DNA from: a virus
Virus record (IMG/VR): IMGVR_UViG_3300037264_008794
Span: 1 to 21,945 of that record
Length of the DNA stretch: 21,945 nucleotides
Reading direction: 5' to 3' (one strand)
Both the position numbers and the translations under genes were made by a program. The first letter of the stretch is position 1; each line of letters opens with the position of its first letter. Below are positions 6,170-11,905 of this stretch, one piece after another. The notes beneath the pieces were generated by a model. It ran no database searches, was not told where the DNA came from, and was given only the letters and a program-made list of their open reading frames with translations.

Positions 6170-6576
6170 TTCCACATCAGATGGAACCCGGTCTGGACAC
6201 CGCGGGTGACCTTGCCTCCACGGGCGATCTCATCCTTGTGCAGCCGGCGTCCGAGCCTGCACTCGAGGAAGAATCGCGTCATGGTGATCTCGCGGGTCCC
6301 TGGCTCGAGGCGGATCATCCACGATCCGGTGCCCTTGTGCCAGAGCTTGCGGAACTGGGGCTGCGGTTCCCGGATGACCTTGACCCTGGCTTCGCAAACC
6401 GCCCTGCGAATGCCCCTGCGGTGACGGTACTGGCTGACCGCGTTGGTCGTGATGCCGATCCTGGATGCCACAAGCGCGTCGGGGACAACTCCCACGCCGG
6501 CCGCCCGGAAGCGGTCGTCGGAGCTGCTCTTCCAGGCCTGAGCCCGGTGCTTGTGCCCGATCCCTGGACCGCCCAT
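6160..6576 (-). CDS. HTH protein with degenerate HNH-like C-terminus, 138 aa
   Basis: ATG at 6576 follows AGGAGG at good spacing. Residues about 22-57 form a helix-turn-helix (VPDALVASRIGITTNAVSQYRHRRGI), of the kind that precedes HNH domains in phage homing-type endonucleases. Residues about 84-115 (GSWMIRLE, then TRFFLECRLGRRLHKDE) resemble the strand-helix lead into an HNH core. The following hVHH-type metal site is missing and the protein ends early (GVQTGFHLMWKGS). It may be a truncated or diverged homing endonuclease, or a DNA-binding protein derived from one. It adjoins the structured RNA candidate and its last codons overlap the RNA's outer arm. Confidence 0.6.
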   Translation of the reverse strand: MGGPGIGHKHRAQAWKSSSDDRFRAAGVGVVPDALVASRIGITTNAVSQYRHRRGIRRAVCEARVKVIREPQPQFRKLWHKGTGSWMIRLEPGTREITMTRFFLECRLGRRLHKDEIARGGKVTRGVQTGFHLMWKGS

Positions 6577-6754
6577 GAAAAGGCCTCCTAAAAATACACA
6601 GGGGATCTCACGTTATTCTTATGCCCGATTTGGCCCGTTTGATCCCCATGCGGGGGCGTAGATAAATGCTCTCCCTTCCCTTCGGTCAGGTCGAGTCTCT
6701 ACGATCGCACCCTTCTTATGACACTATAAGGGGGCTTTGATCCCCAGGGCCCGG
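6577..6754. other. 178-nt gap with two copies of TTTGATCCCC
   Basis: The gap lies between the 6755-7042 gene and the HTH/HNH-like gene. TTTGATCCCC occurs at 6639-6648 and 6737-6746, each beside a G-run that can form a short CCCC/GGGG hairpin. A run TTATAG on the minus strand just after the second copy looks like a -10 box but lacks a -35. The two copies may be binding sites, or weak stop hairpins for the upstream gene. Nothing else is clear. Confidence 0.3.
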
Positions 6755-7042
6755 TCAGGGCCTGCGGGAGGCTTTCCGGCGTGCTTTCCCAGTCTTCGGG
6801 CGGGTGAGATCGGCCCCATGCTCCAGGGCATGGACCAGGTATTGCTCAAGGTGGTCCGGGGGTACCCAGGTCAGGAACCCCAGGACATGGGCGTGCTTCT
6901 CCGGGGGCAGGTAGTGCTTCACGAGGTCGGTGAGGCCGGTGATCATGATCTTGCCGTAGTCGCCCGGCCTGAACCGTTGATCGACGACGTCATCGAGCTC
7001 GGCGAGCTCGCCTGGGGAGATCTGCTTCGGCACTGCAGCCAT
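6755..7042 (-). CDS. Hypothetical protein downstream of terminase, 95 aa
   Basis: ATG at 7042 is preceded by GAGGAGGG; the longer ORF to 7090 overlaps the terminase end and lacks a site. The protein is acidic at first (SPGELAELDDVVDQRF), then helical (GDYGKIMITGLTDLVKHYL). A segment HVLGFLTWVPPDHLEQYLVHAL follows, and the tail is very basic (KTGKARRKASRRP). No catalytic motif or zinc site is present. It starts 22 nt after the terminase stop, so it is probably cotranscribed and could serve packaging, but its size and sequence do not match a known small terminase that I recognise. Confidence 0.7.
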   Translation of the reverse strand: MAAVPKQISPGELAELDDVVDQRFRPGDYGKIMITGLTDLVKHYLPPEKHAHVLGFLTWVPPDHLEQYLVHALEHGADLTRPKTGKARRKASRRP

Positions 7043-7064
7043 GTTCCCTCCTCTCGAGTCTATC

Positions 7065-9086
7065 CTACAAAGCCTTTTCGCCGCGCCCAATCTTCAGCGT
7101 CAGCATCATGAACATCAGGGAGTGCAACGAGTCGTCGGGCATCGAGTCGGGGTGATCGTAGACGATCTGCCGGAGAGCCCGGTTGTAGTCCTCGAAGACG
7201 CACGTGAAGTCCTCGGCGAACTGGGAGAAGTCCTCCCACTTCGGAAACATGAACTCGCGGTTCTTGATGCCCTGGATGACCATGGCGATGCCCATGGACC
7301 GGTTCAGGGTGTAGAGGCGGCTGGCGGGCTGGTAGCTCAGGTCCCTTTTTTTGACTCCGCTCTCCATGAGCTGGACCACGTCGCAGTACCCGGTCATCGC
7401 CTTGGCGAGATCCTTGTTCTGGACGTAGCCGCCGCCCCAGTCGCATCCGATCAGGCCGACGCCGAACCTCTGGCAGATCTTGGCGATCTCCTCGACCTGG
7501 ATCCCAGGCTCGTCCTTCTCGGCGGCGAACCTCCGCATGTACTCGATGTGGTACTTCCCCCCGTGGAACCCCCCTATGGTGAGCACGGTGAACGAGCCCA
7601 TGCCGGCGCCCCAGTCCACGCCCGCATACAGAGCATCGAAGTACTTGCTCATGTTCCTGAGCTCGAGGATGGGCTTCTGCTGGTCGCAGCAGGCTTTCAG
7701 GTCGCTCTCGGTGATGGGGTTGGCGCCCTTCTCGTGGGCGAGCCCGAGCACCTCGTTGTAGAAGTCCTTCTGGCCCCACTTCTGCGACTTCCGGTAGAGG
7801 TCCTTCCACTTGGCGGGGAACTGCACGATCCAGGGGACCATGGTCTGCGGGATCCTGAAGCCCATGAACTCCGAATCCTCGGCGCCCATCGGGACCCACT
7901 TCCCGAACTGGGGGTCGATGATCTTCCCGCACTTCGGGCAGGTGGGCCCGTCCTTCCGCACGATCTTCTCGTCCTGGAAGACCCACTCCCCGCACGAGCA
8001 CCAGATGAGCCACTCGCACTGGGTGCTGTTCTTCCAGTGGGTCTCCATGCTGTTGTTGAGGGTCTTGGGCGTACCCGCGTAGAACTTGTGGGGATTGGGC
8101 TGGTGGGACATGGTCTCTTCGAGGACCGGGAACACGTCGCTCGTCATGTCCTGGATCTCGTCGCAGAGGAGCATGTCCGCCGTTATGCCTCGGCAGCGGT
8201 CAGCGTCAGTGCTCGCGTAGCTCAAGAAGATCGTCGACCCGTTGAGCATCTGCTTCTCGTAGACGTCGTCGACGCATCTCTGTGGATCGAAGTGCTTGCC
8301 CCTCACGTAGGGGGAGGCGAGCACCCGGTCCAATCTGACGTGGGAGAAGACTTTGGTCTGCCTGTCCGACGAGCTGACGTACAGGCACTTCCAGTTCGGG
8401 TGGACGCACGACGACGCGATGAGTTTGGCGGCCAGCGAACTCGACTTCTCGACCTGCCTCCCGCAGTTGTGGACGACGACCCCACCGGCCACGAACGAAT
8501 AGTCGTTCGTCATGGTGAAGTCGTAGACGTCCTGTTCCCCGGCATCCTCCCACCCGACGCAGTTGGCCCACCCGAAGGCCCCCTCCTTCGACACCACCCC
8601 CACGCGCCGGTACTTGGGATCGGTGTGGGTGCACGTGGCGACCTGCTCGGCGGTCCCCCAGGTCCCCCGCTGGGTCCACAGTTTATGGTCCGACGTGCAC
8701 ACCAGCTCCATGCCGTTGTCGAAGCGCAGGCGCCGGCACTGCATCCTCCCGTTCAGGTGGATCCGGCTGATCTTGGCTGTCCCGAGCCTGTTCCTGGCCT
8801 CGCTCCAGCACACGAGTTCCTGGCCGACGAACTCCTCTGAGGCCATATCCCGCATGGGGATCTCACGGCCGTCGGGGAGGCGGATGGGCATGTCCCCGCC
8901 GATGCACCTCAGGAGTATCTTCTGGTCGTTGAGGTCGTGGATCTTCTTCAGGTAGGGCCTGCCCTCGAACGTGAACGGGGCTCCGTAGTCCACCCAGAGC
9001 CTGCTCGAGATCCACTCCGAGTACGTAATCCCTTCCAGCTCACCGGGTTGTAGGGCCGACACGCCCGGAAGCTGGCCCTCAGACAT
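7065..9086 (-). CDS. terL: Terminase large subunit (intein-containing precursor)
   Basis: The 673-residue precursor starts at ATG 9086 after GAGG. An earlier in-frame ATG (9149) lies upstream of the likely +1, so it is not used. Host-protein features, in precursor numbering: Walker A CGRQVEKSSS right after the intein (residues 208-217), Walker B MLLCDE at about 305-310, a zinc ribbon CSCG...CPKC at about 363-386, and an RNase H-like nuclease with acidic residues in AGVDWG (about 491), IGCDWGG (about 549) and PDDSLH (about 651). This is the packaging ATPase and headful/cos nuclease that pumps DNA into the procapsid. Walker A has Glu where Gly usually precedes the Lys. Splicing would remove 147 residues and leave 526. 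Zinc ribbons in this position occur in some terminase families. Confidence 0.93.
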   Translation of the reverse strand: MSEGQLPGVSALQPGELEGITYSEWISSRLWVDYGAPFTFEGRPYLKKIHDLNDQKILLRCIGGDMPIRLPDGREIPMRDMASEEFVGQELVCWSEARNRLGTAKISRIHLNGRMQCRRLRFDNGMELVCTSDHKLWTQRGTWGTAEQVATCTHTDPKYRRVGVVSKEGAFGWANCVGWEDAGEQDVYDFTMTNDYSFVAGGVVVHNCGRQVEKSSSLAAKLIASSCVHPNWKCLYVSSSDRQTKVFSHVRLDRVLASPYVRGKHFDPQRCVDDVYEKQMLNGSTIFLSYASTDADRCRGITADMLLCDEIQDMTSDVFPVLEETMSHQPNPHKFYAGTPKTLNNSMETHWKNSTQCEWLIWCSCGEWVFQDEKIVRKDGPTCPKCGKIIDPQFGKWVPMGAEDSEFMGFRIPQTMVPWIVQFPAKWKDLYRKSQKWGQKDFYNEVLGLAHEKGANPITESDLKACCDQQKPILELRNMSKYFDALYAGVDWGAGMGSFTVLTIGGFHGGKYHIEYMRRFAAEKDEPGIQVEEIAKICQRFGVGLIGCDWGGGYVQNKDLAKAMTGYCDVVQLMESGVKKRDLSYQPASRLYTLNRSMGIAMVIQGIKNREFMFPKWEDFSQFAEDFTCVFEDYNRALRQIVYDHPDSMPDDSLHSLMFMMLTLKIGRGEKAL
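8466..8906 (-). mobile_element. Mini-intein in the terminase, inserted at Walker A
   Basis: A 147-residue insertion begins with Cys1 (CIGGDMPIRLPDG, block A). It carries the block B TxxH motif as CTSDHKLW, and block F as DVYDFTMTNDYSFVAG. It ends in GVVVHN (block G) followed by Cys as the +1 extein residue. These are the residues needed for class 1 protein splicing. There is no LAGLIDADG or HNH endonuclease domain; about 50 residues link blocks B and F. Removing it joins ILLR to CGRQVEKS and restores the P-loop. Insertion at the ATP-binding site is typical of inteins, which favour invariant motifs. It can presumably splice but no longer home by itself. Confidence 0.92.
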
Positions 9087-9132
9087 GCTTTCGCCTCGAC
9101 GAGTGTTACAACCTGCACGGATCGACGCAGGA

Positions 9133-9162
9133 ACTATACCTTCCACCATAGCACAACGTCAA
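9133..9162 (-). promoter_or_regulatory. Sigma70-like promoter for the terminase operon
   Basis: On the minus strand TTGACG (9162-9157) and TATAGT (9138-9133) are separated by 18 bp. The expected +1 is near 9126, upstream of the chosen start at 9086 and downstream of the alternative start at 9149. The palindromic operator copy at 9171-9185 lies 8 bp upstream of the -35 box. Confidence 0.75.
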
Positions 9163-9170
9163 CCCGTTGG

Positions 9171-9185
9171 GTTGCTCCCAGCAAC
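9171..9185. promoter_or_regulatory. Operator copy 1, GTTGCT-CCC-AGCAAC
   Basis: A 15-bp palindrome with 6-bp arms and a 3-nt centre, followed by ATAT. It sits just upstream of the terminase -35 box. The position suits either activation or repression. The other two copies are at 9340 and 11564. Confidence 0.65.
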
Positions 9186-9332
9186 ATATCTCAACAGGCA
9201 TCTCCAGGCCCCCTTCGCGCGCTTCACGCTCCGTCTGGACATTGTGTGGACGGATACGTCCTCAGCATGTTGCGCGCTGGGGTGTAAGGGGTTGGTGGGT
9301 GAGGACTATCGGCGCGTTCACGGAACAAACAC

Positions 9333-9361
9333 TTGCATTGTTGCTCACAGCAACATACTCT
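9333..9361 (+). promoter_or_regulatory. Promoter of the rightward operon, giving a leaderless mRNA
   Basis: TTGCAT (9333-9338) and TACTCT (9356-9361) have a 17-bp spacer. The standard +1, seven bases past the -10, falls exactly on the A of ATG 9368, and there is no Shine-Dalgarno. Operator copy 2 fills the spacer, a position that suits repression. Confidence 0.6.
9340..9354. promoter_or_regulatory. Operator copy 2, GTTGCT-CAC-AGCAAC
   Basis: The same 15-bp palindrome as at 9171 and 11564, followed by ATAC. It lies between the -35 and -10 boxes of the rightward promoter, so a bound protein would block RNA polymerase. The rest of the 9087-9367 divergent region has only a half-site (ATGTTGC near 9268) and a short GGACG/CGTCC stem. 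Confidence 0.65.
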
Positions 9362-9367
9362 AAATCC

Positions 9368-9877
9368 ATGGCCGAAGACAATCGCGAGAAGCTCTTCGAG
9401 CTCGACAAGGCCGTGCACGTCTGCGTCTTCGGCCGAGCCATCATCACCGAGGACGAGATGAAAGGCGCCGCGGACAAACTGATGCGCCGCCGGTCGCCGG
9501 GGACCTACTGGTTCGTCGAGGGCTTCTACGGCCGGAAGAGCCAGCAGGGCGTCATCAGCTACGACCAGGACATCCTCCGCTGCTCGACCGACATCAGGAA
9601 CGCGTTCATAGTGGTCGAGCACATGAGGAAGGACGGCTACGCGTTCCGCCTCACGAGGCACGCACACGACCCGGTCGTGGAGCACCGTGCTGTCGTGAGC
9701 TTCGTGTGCAGCTCGGGCCCCTGCGAGAAGCACGGAAACAAGGCGCACAACCACCACGGTGCGTACGACGTCGAGGCCCCGACGTCCGAGCAGGCGATCT
9801 GCCTGGCCGCGCTCACGGCGGTGAACGCGCCCAGGGTGATGGTGCCAGAACAAAAAGCAGAGAAGGCTCGCAAGTGA
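9368..9877 (+). CDS. Phage hypothetical protein with HGNKAHNHHG motif, 169 aa
   Basis: ATG 9368 coincides with the predicted transcription start and lacks a Shine-Dalgarno, so a leaderless mRNA is likely; a longer reading to 9167 would cross the promoter. The sequence is soluble and mixed. Its most notable part is at about 115-130: CSSGPCEKHGNKAHNHHGAYD, a cluster of Cys and His able to bind metal, followed by a helix TSEQAICLAALTAVNA. This motif recurs in phage proteins of unknown role. It is the first gene of the rightward transcript and overlaps the next start (GTGA). Confidence 0.8.
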   Translation: MAEDNREKLFELDKAVHVCVFGRAIITEDEMKGAADKLMRRRSPGTYWFVEGFYGRKSQQGVISYDQDILRCSTDIRNAFIVVEHMRKDGYAFRLTRHAHDPVVEHRAVVSFVCSSGPCEKHGNKAHNHHGAYDVEAPTSEQAICLAALTAVNAPRVMVPEQKAEKARK

Positions 9878-10131
9878 AGATCGTGTCGGCAGCCATCCTG
9901 TTCCGGGGCGCGGTGATCTCGGAGCCACCGCCGGCCAGGCACAGCAACTTGATCGCAACGATTCGAAGCGCCTTCTGGCTGACCGGCGCGGTCACCGGGG
10001 AGGTGCAGGGTTTCCTCACGGACGAGGGCGGGTTCGTGGACCGCAGGAAAGCGGGCCAGATCGCGATCGCGTCGGGCCAGCTCAAGGAGCTGCCCGTTCC
10101 GCCTGACCTGTACACCGAGGATTTATGGTGA
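9874..10131 (+). CDS. Phage hypothetical protein ending in YTEDLW, 85 aa
   Basis: GTG start at 9874, overlapping the stop of the previous gene (GTGA). The protein begins with a short strand-rich part (KIVSAAILFRGAVIS) and then an acidic/aromatic GEVQGFLTDEGGFVDRRKAGQIA. It ends in PPDLYTEDLW. The pairing of a GFLT-x-GxFVDRxxA segment with a C-terminal SEDLW-like end is recurrent among small phage proteins of unknown function. No catalytic residues can be assigned. It is part of the rightward operon. Confidence 0.8.
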   Translation: MKIVSAAILFRGAVISEPPPARHSNLIATIRSAFWLTGAVTGEVQGFLTDEGGFVDRRKAGQIAIASGQLKELPVPPDLYTEDLW

Positions 10132-10138
10132 GGGGAAA

Positions 10139-10351
10139 ATGAGCGAAGCAAAGCTGGACATCAAGCACTTCGACCCGCTGCCGAACCCGACGCCGGAGGA
10201 TCTGAAGGACCCGCTGTTCGAGGCCATCTGGCGGGTGACGAAGACGTGGGACGTGAACGTGCCCGAGTACTACAGTGGCTACTGCGGGATGAACGGCTCC
10301 CACGTCATGCTGATCCTCAACGAGATCAGAAAGGCGAAAGTCCTGTCGTGA
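10139..10351 (+). CDS. Phage hypothetical protein, 70 aa
   Basis: ATG at 10139 follows GGTGAGGGGAAA, a good ribosome binding site. The protein is compact and acidic at the N-terminus. It then has FEAIWRVTKTWDVNVPEYYSGYCGMNGSHVMLILNEI, a segment repeatedly found in small phage proteins (W...KWD...P..Y.GY.G..G.HV..IL). No function is known. The stop overlaps the next start as GTGA. Confidence 0.8.
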   Translation: MSEAKLDIKHFDPLPNPTPEDLKDPLFEAIWRVTKTWDVNVPEYYSGYCGMNGSHVMLILNEIRKAKVLS

Positions 10352-10653
10352 GCACCGACTGTCACCACAAGACCCTGCGCTTCGGGAGCGGAGGCTACTA
10401 CATCTTCTGCGCGACGTGCTCCGCTGCCTGGATCGCCTGGAAGATGGGAGAGAACGAGCGCGTCCCAGGCGTTGACAAGGGACAGCCGGTGTGCGGCTCG
10501 GCGACGATGGGGATTCGCCAGAAAGGTGACGTCTGCGCGGAGTGTTCAGGAGGCGGCGAGATCGGCCTCGCCGATGGGCAGCTCCCGTGTCCCGTCTGCG
10601 GAGGTTCCGGGGACCCGAACAAGACCGGCCCATTCCCGACGGTGAAACCATGA
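10348..10653 (+). CDS. Zinc-finger protein with DnaJ-like CxxCxGxG repeats, 101 aa
   Basis: GTG at 10348 overlaps the previous stop. Three zinc pairs are visible: CATC (Cys21/24), CAECSGGG (63/66) and CPVCGGSG (81/84). The last two form a DnaJ-type zinc finger like that of the 44-aa protein at 286-420, on the other operon. A tryptophan-rich part (AAWIAWKM) follows the first pair. There is no J domain or enzyme motif. The role is unknown; protein binding is a reasonable guess from DnaJ. Confidence 0.75.
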   Translation: MSTDCHHKTLRFGSGGYYIFCATCSAAWIAWKMGENERVPGVDKGQPVCGSATMGIRQKGDVCAECSGGGEIGLADGQLPCPVCGGSGDPNKTGPFPTVKP

Positions 10654-10886
10654 TCTGCGACGACTGCGGCCTCGAGACGGGAACGAACGGCAACCACGCC
10701 ACGGACTCGTTCTGCATGGAGGCTCAGGCGGCTGAGCTGGAGCTGTTCAGGACCGCGCTCCGGGCGGCGCGCGACGAGATCCAGAACAAGGTCCCCGTCG
10801 AGAAACGGGACTGCGTTTTGTACGATAGGATCAACAACGTCCTGGGCGAGTTGGCCGGCGGTGACAGGGAGCGTAAGGGGGACTGA
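10650..10886 (+). CDS. Small hypothetical protein with N-terminal Cys pair, 78 aa
   Basis: ATG 10650 overlaps the previous stop as ATGA; a longer reading begins inside that gene and is Arg-rich shadow. CDDC at residues 3-6 and a later His/Cys (NHATDSFC) could bind one zinc. The rest is a charged helix (EAQAAELELFRTALRAARDEIQNK, RINNVLGELAGG), probably a coiled coil. Function is unknown. It is followed immediately by the next ATG. Confidence 0.7.
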   Translation: MICDDCGLETGTNGNHATDSFCMEAQAAELELFRTALRAARDEIQNKVPVEKRDCVLYDRINNVLGELAGGDRERKGD

Positions 10887-11177
10887 ATGGTGGACGTCCA
10901 TCGCGTCAGGGAGCTGAGGGAGAAGATCAGGGAGGTCATCGGGTTCAAGGACGGCGTCGCCCTCACCGACGAAATGCTGTCCGCGACGATGGCCGTCATG
11001 GTCGAGGTCTGGACCATGCGGATCCACTGCTCCCCGGAGAAGCACACGACCCTCGACGCCACCGAGCTCATGGAGAAGATCGCGCACGACGTGTCGATCC
11101 TGTTCCGGAAGCACGCCGAGCAGTTCCTTCCGCACTCGAAGATCTTCTCGGAGTTCAGCAGGGGAGACCAGCCGTGA
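10887..11177 (+). CDS. Helical hypothetical protein, 96 aa
   Basis: ATG 10887 directly follows the TGA of the previous gene, with AAGGGGG upstream. The protein is all helical in appearance (VRELREKIREVIGF, TDEMLSATMAVMVEVWTM, ATELMEKIAHDVSILFRKHAEQFL). There are no Cys pairs of zinc type and no membrane segment. It overlaps the next start (GTGA). No family recognised. Confidence 0.75.
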   Translation: MVDVHRVRELREKIREVIGFKDGVALTDEMLSATMAVMVEVWTMRIHCSPEKHTTLDATELMEKIAHDVSILFRKHAEQFLPHSKIFSEFSRGDQP

Positions 11178-11527
11178 GCGAGCTCTCGAAGGCCGACAAG
11201 ATGCGCACCATCATCAGGCGCGAGCTCGAGCGGAGCGTGGTCCCAAACCTCCACAAGGCGATCTACCAGAACGCCACGTACATCAAGAAGCTGAAGCAGT
11301 ACCCCGAGTTCATGCCGGCGATGATCAACGAGCTTGTCGAGATCCAGCTGCCCTACTACATGAAGGCTTCGGACGCAGCGGCGGATGCAGCGTACGCGTT
11401 CTTCATGACCGAGGCCGGCACCGAGTGGTGCAACATGGCCGGGCAGTTCAACGACGACCTGCAGAGGATCTTCAAGCCGTTCGTGCTCGACCTGGCGCGA
11501 AGACTCGACGCACTCGAGCTCAACTAG
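11174..11527 (+). CDS. Helical protein, possibly DUF2059-like, 117 aa
   Basis: GTG start at 11174 overlaps the previous stop. Residues about 50-105 (MINELVEIQLPYYMKASDAA, YAFFMTEAGTEWCNMAGQF) resemble the helical pattern of DUF2059 proteins, in which a FYxxPxGxxx element follows a long amphipathic helix. The match is weak. There is no signal peptide, which DUF2059 proteins often have. Its stop begins a 9-bp inverted repeat (TAGCATGCC/GGCATGCTA, 11525-11556). Confidence 0.7.
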   Translation: MSELSKADKMRTIIRRELERSVVPNLHKAIYQNATYIKKLKQYPEFMPAMINELVEIQLPYYMKASDAAADAAYAFFMTEAGTEWCNMAGQFNDDLQRIFKPFVLDLARRLDALELN

Positions 11528-11556
11528 CATGCCAGCGGCAAGCAAACGGCATGCTA
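11525..11556. repeat. Inverted repeat TAGCATGCC / GGCATGCTA
   Basis: Perfect 9-bp arms with a 14-nt spacer lie between the helical gene and operator copy 3. The inner GGCATG recurs again at 11559-11564. There is no T-tract, so it is either a weak terminator hairpin or a second protein-binding site in front of the internal promoter. Confidence 0.45.
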
Positions 11557-11563
11557 ATGGCAT

Positions 11564-11578
11564 GTTGCCCACAGCAAC
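11564..11578. promoter_or_regulatory. Operator copy 3, GTTGCC-CAC-AGCAAC
   Basis: Third copy of the 15-bp palindrome; here the symmetry extends to ATGTTGC...GCAACAT. It ends 8 bp upstream of the -35 box of the internal promoter, the same geometry as copy 1 at the terminase promoter. Confidence 0.65.
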
Positions 11579-11586
11579 ATTTACAG

Positions 11587-11615
11587 TTGAACTGCGAACC
11601 ACGGCATCGTACTAT
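11587..11615 (+). promoter_or_regulatory. Internal promoter giving a leaderless mRNA
   Basis: TTGAAC (11587-11592) and TACTAT (11610-11615) have a 17-bp spacer. The predicted +1 falls on the A of ATG 11622. This places the start of the gene at 11622 and rules out the longer reading that begins at 11529. Confidence 0.75.
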
Positions 11616-11621
11616 AGGGGT

Positions 11622-11831
11622 ATGGACACGGAGGCTGAACTCCGCAAGTCCCTTGAGCGGTGCCCGTGGTGTGGAGGGAGAGTGCAGATCATCGAGGCCA
11701 GCGAGCCCGGAGAGCTGACTCTCATCGCCTGCTCGGGAACCGCTTGTGGGTCGGAGCCCTGCTCGTGGTCGCTCACGGGCGGGGATGCGGACAAGGCGCT
11801 CGCCGCCGGGAAGCGCAAGCGTACGGCTTGA
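11622..11831 (+). CDS. Lar-like zinc-ribbon protein, 69 aa
   Basis: The start is set by the promoter at 11587-11615, whose +1 is the ATG. The protein has LERCPWCGG (Cys14/17), and then ACSGTACGSEPCSW with three more Cys. The order L-x-x-CPxCGG, followed by a second Cys cluster and a helix with GDADKALAAG, resembles the restriction-alleviation (Lar) zinc ribbon of phages and prophages. Lar-family proteins have been linked to dampening host type I restriction. The match is by eye and the second cluster is spaced differently, so the function is uncertain. It is alone behind its own promoter and heads the genes that follow. Confidence 0.65.
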   Translation: MDTEAELRKSLERCPWCGGRVQIIEASEPGELTLIACSGTACGSEPCSWSLTGGDADKALAAGKRKRTA

Positions 11832-11905
11832 TCTTCTCGGTCAGGCGTTAGGGAGGATACTGTCGTCGGCGTCCACCGACAAGCTCGAGGGGAACAGGAG
11901 AGCGT

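Noticed and set aside
7041-8840. A 599-aa open frame on the plus strand across the terminase
   Set aside because: It is the antisense shadow of the terminase gene in GC-rich sequence. The minus frame has the Walker, zinc, nuclease and intein motifs.
9087-9149. Longer terminase start at 9149
   Set aside because: The predicted promoter has its -10 downstream of this ATG, and the start at 9086 has a proper ribosome site.
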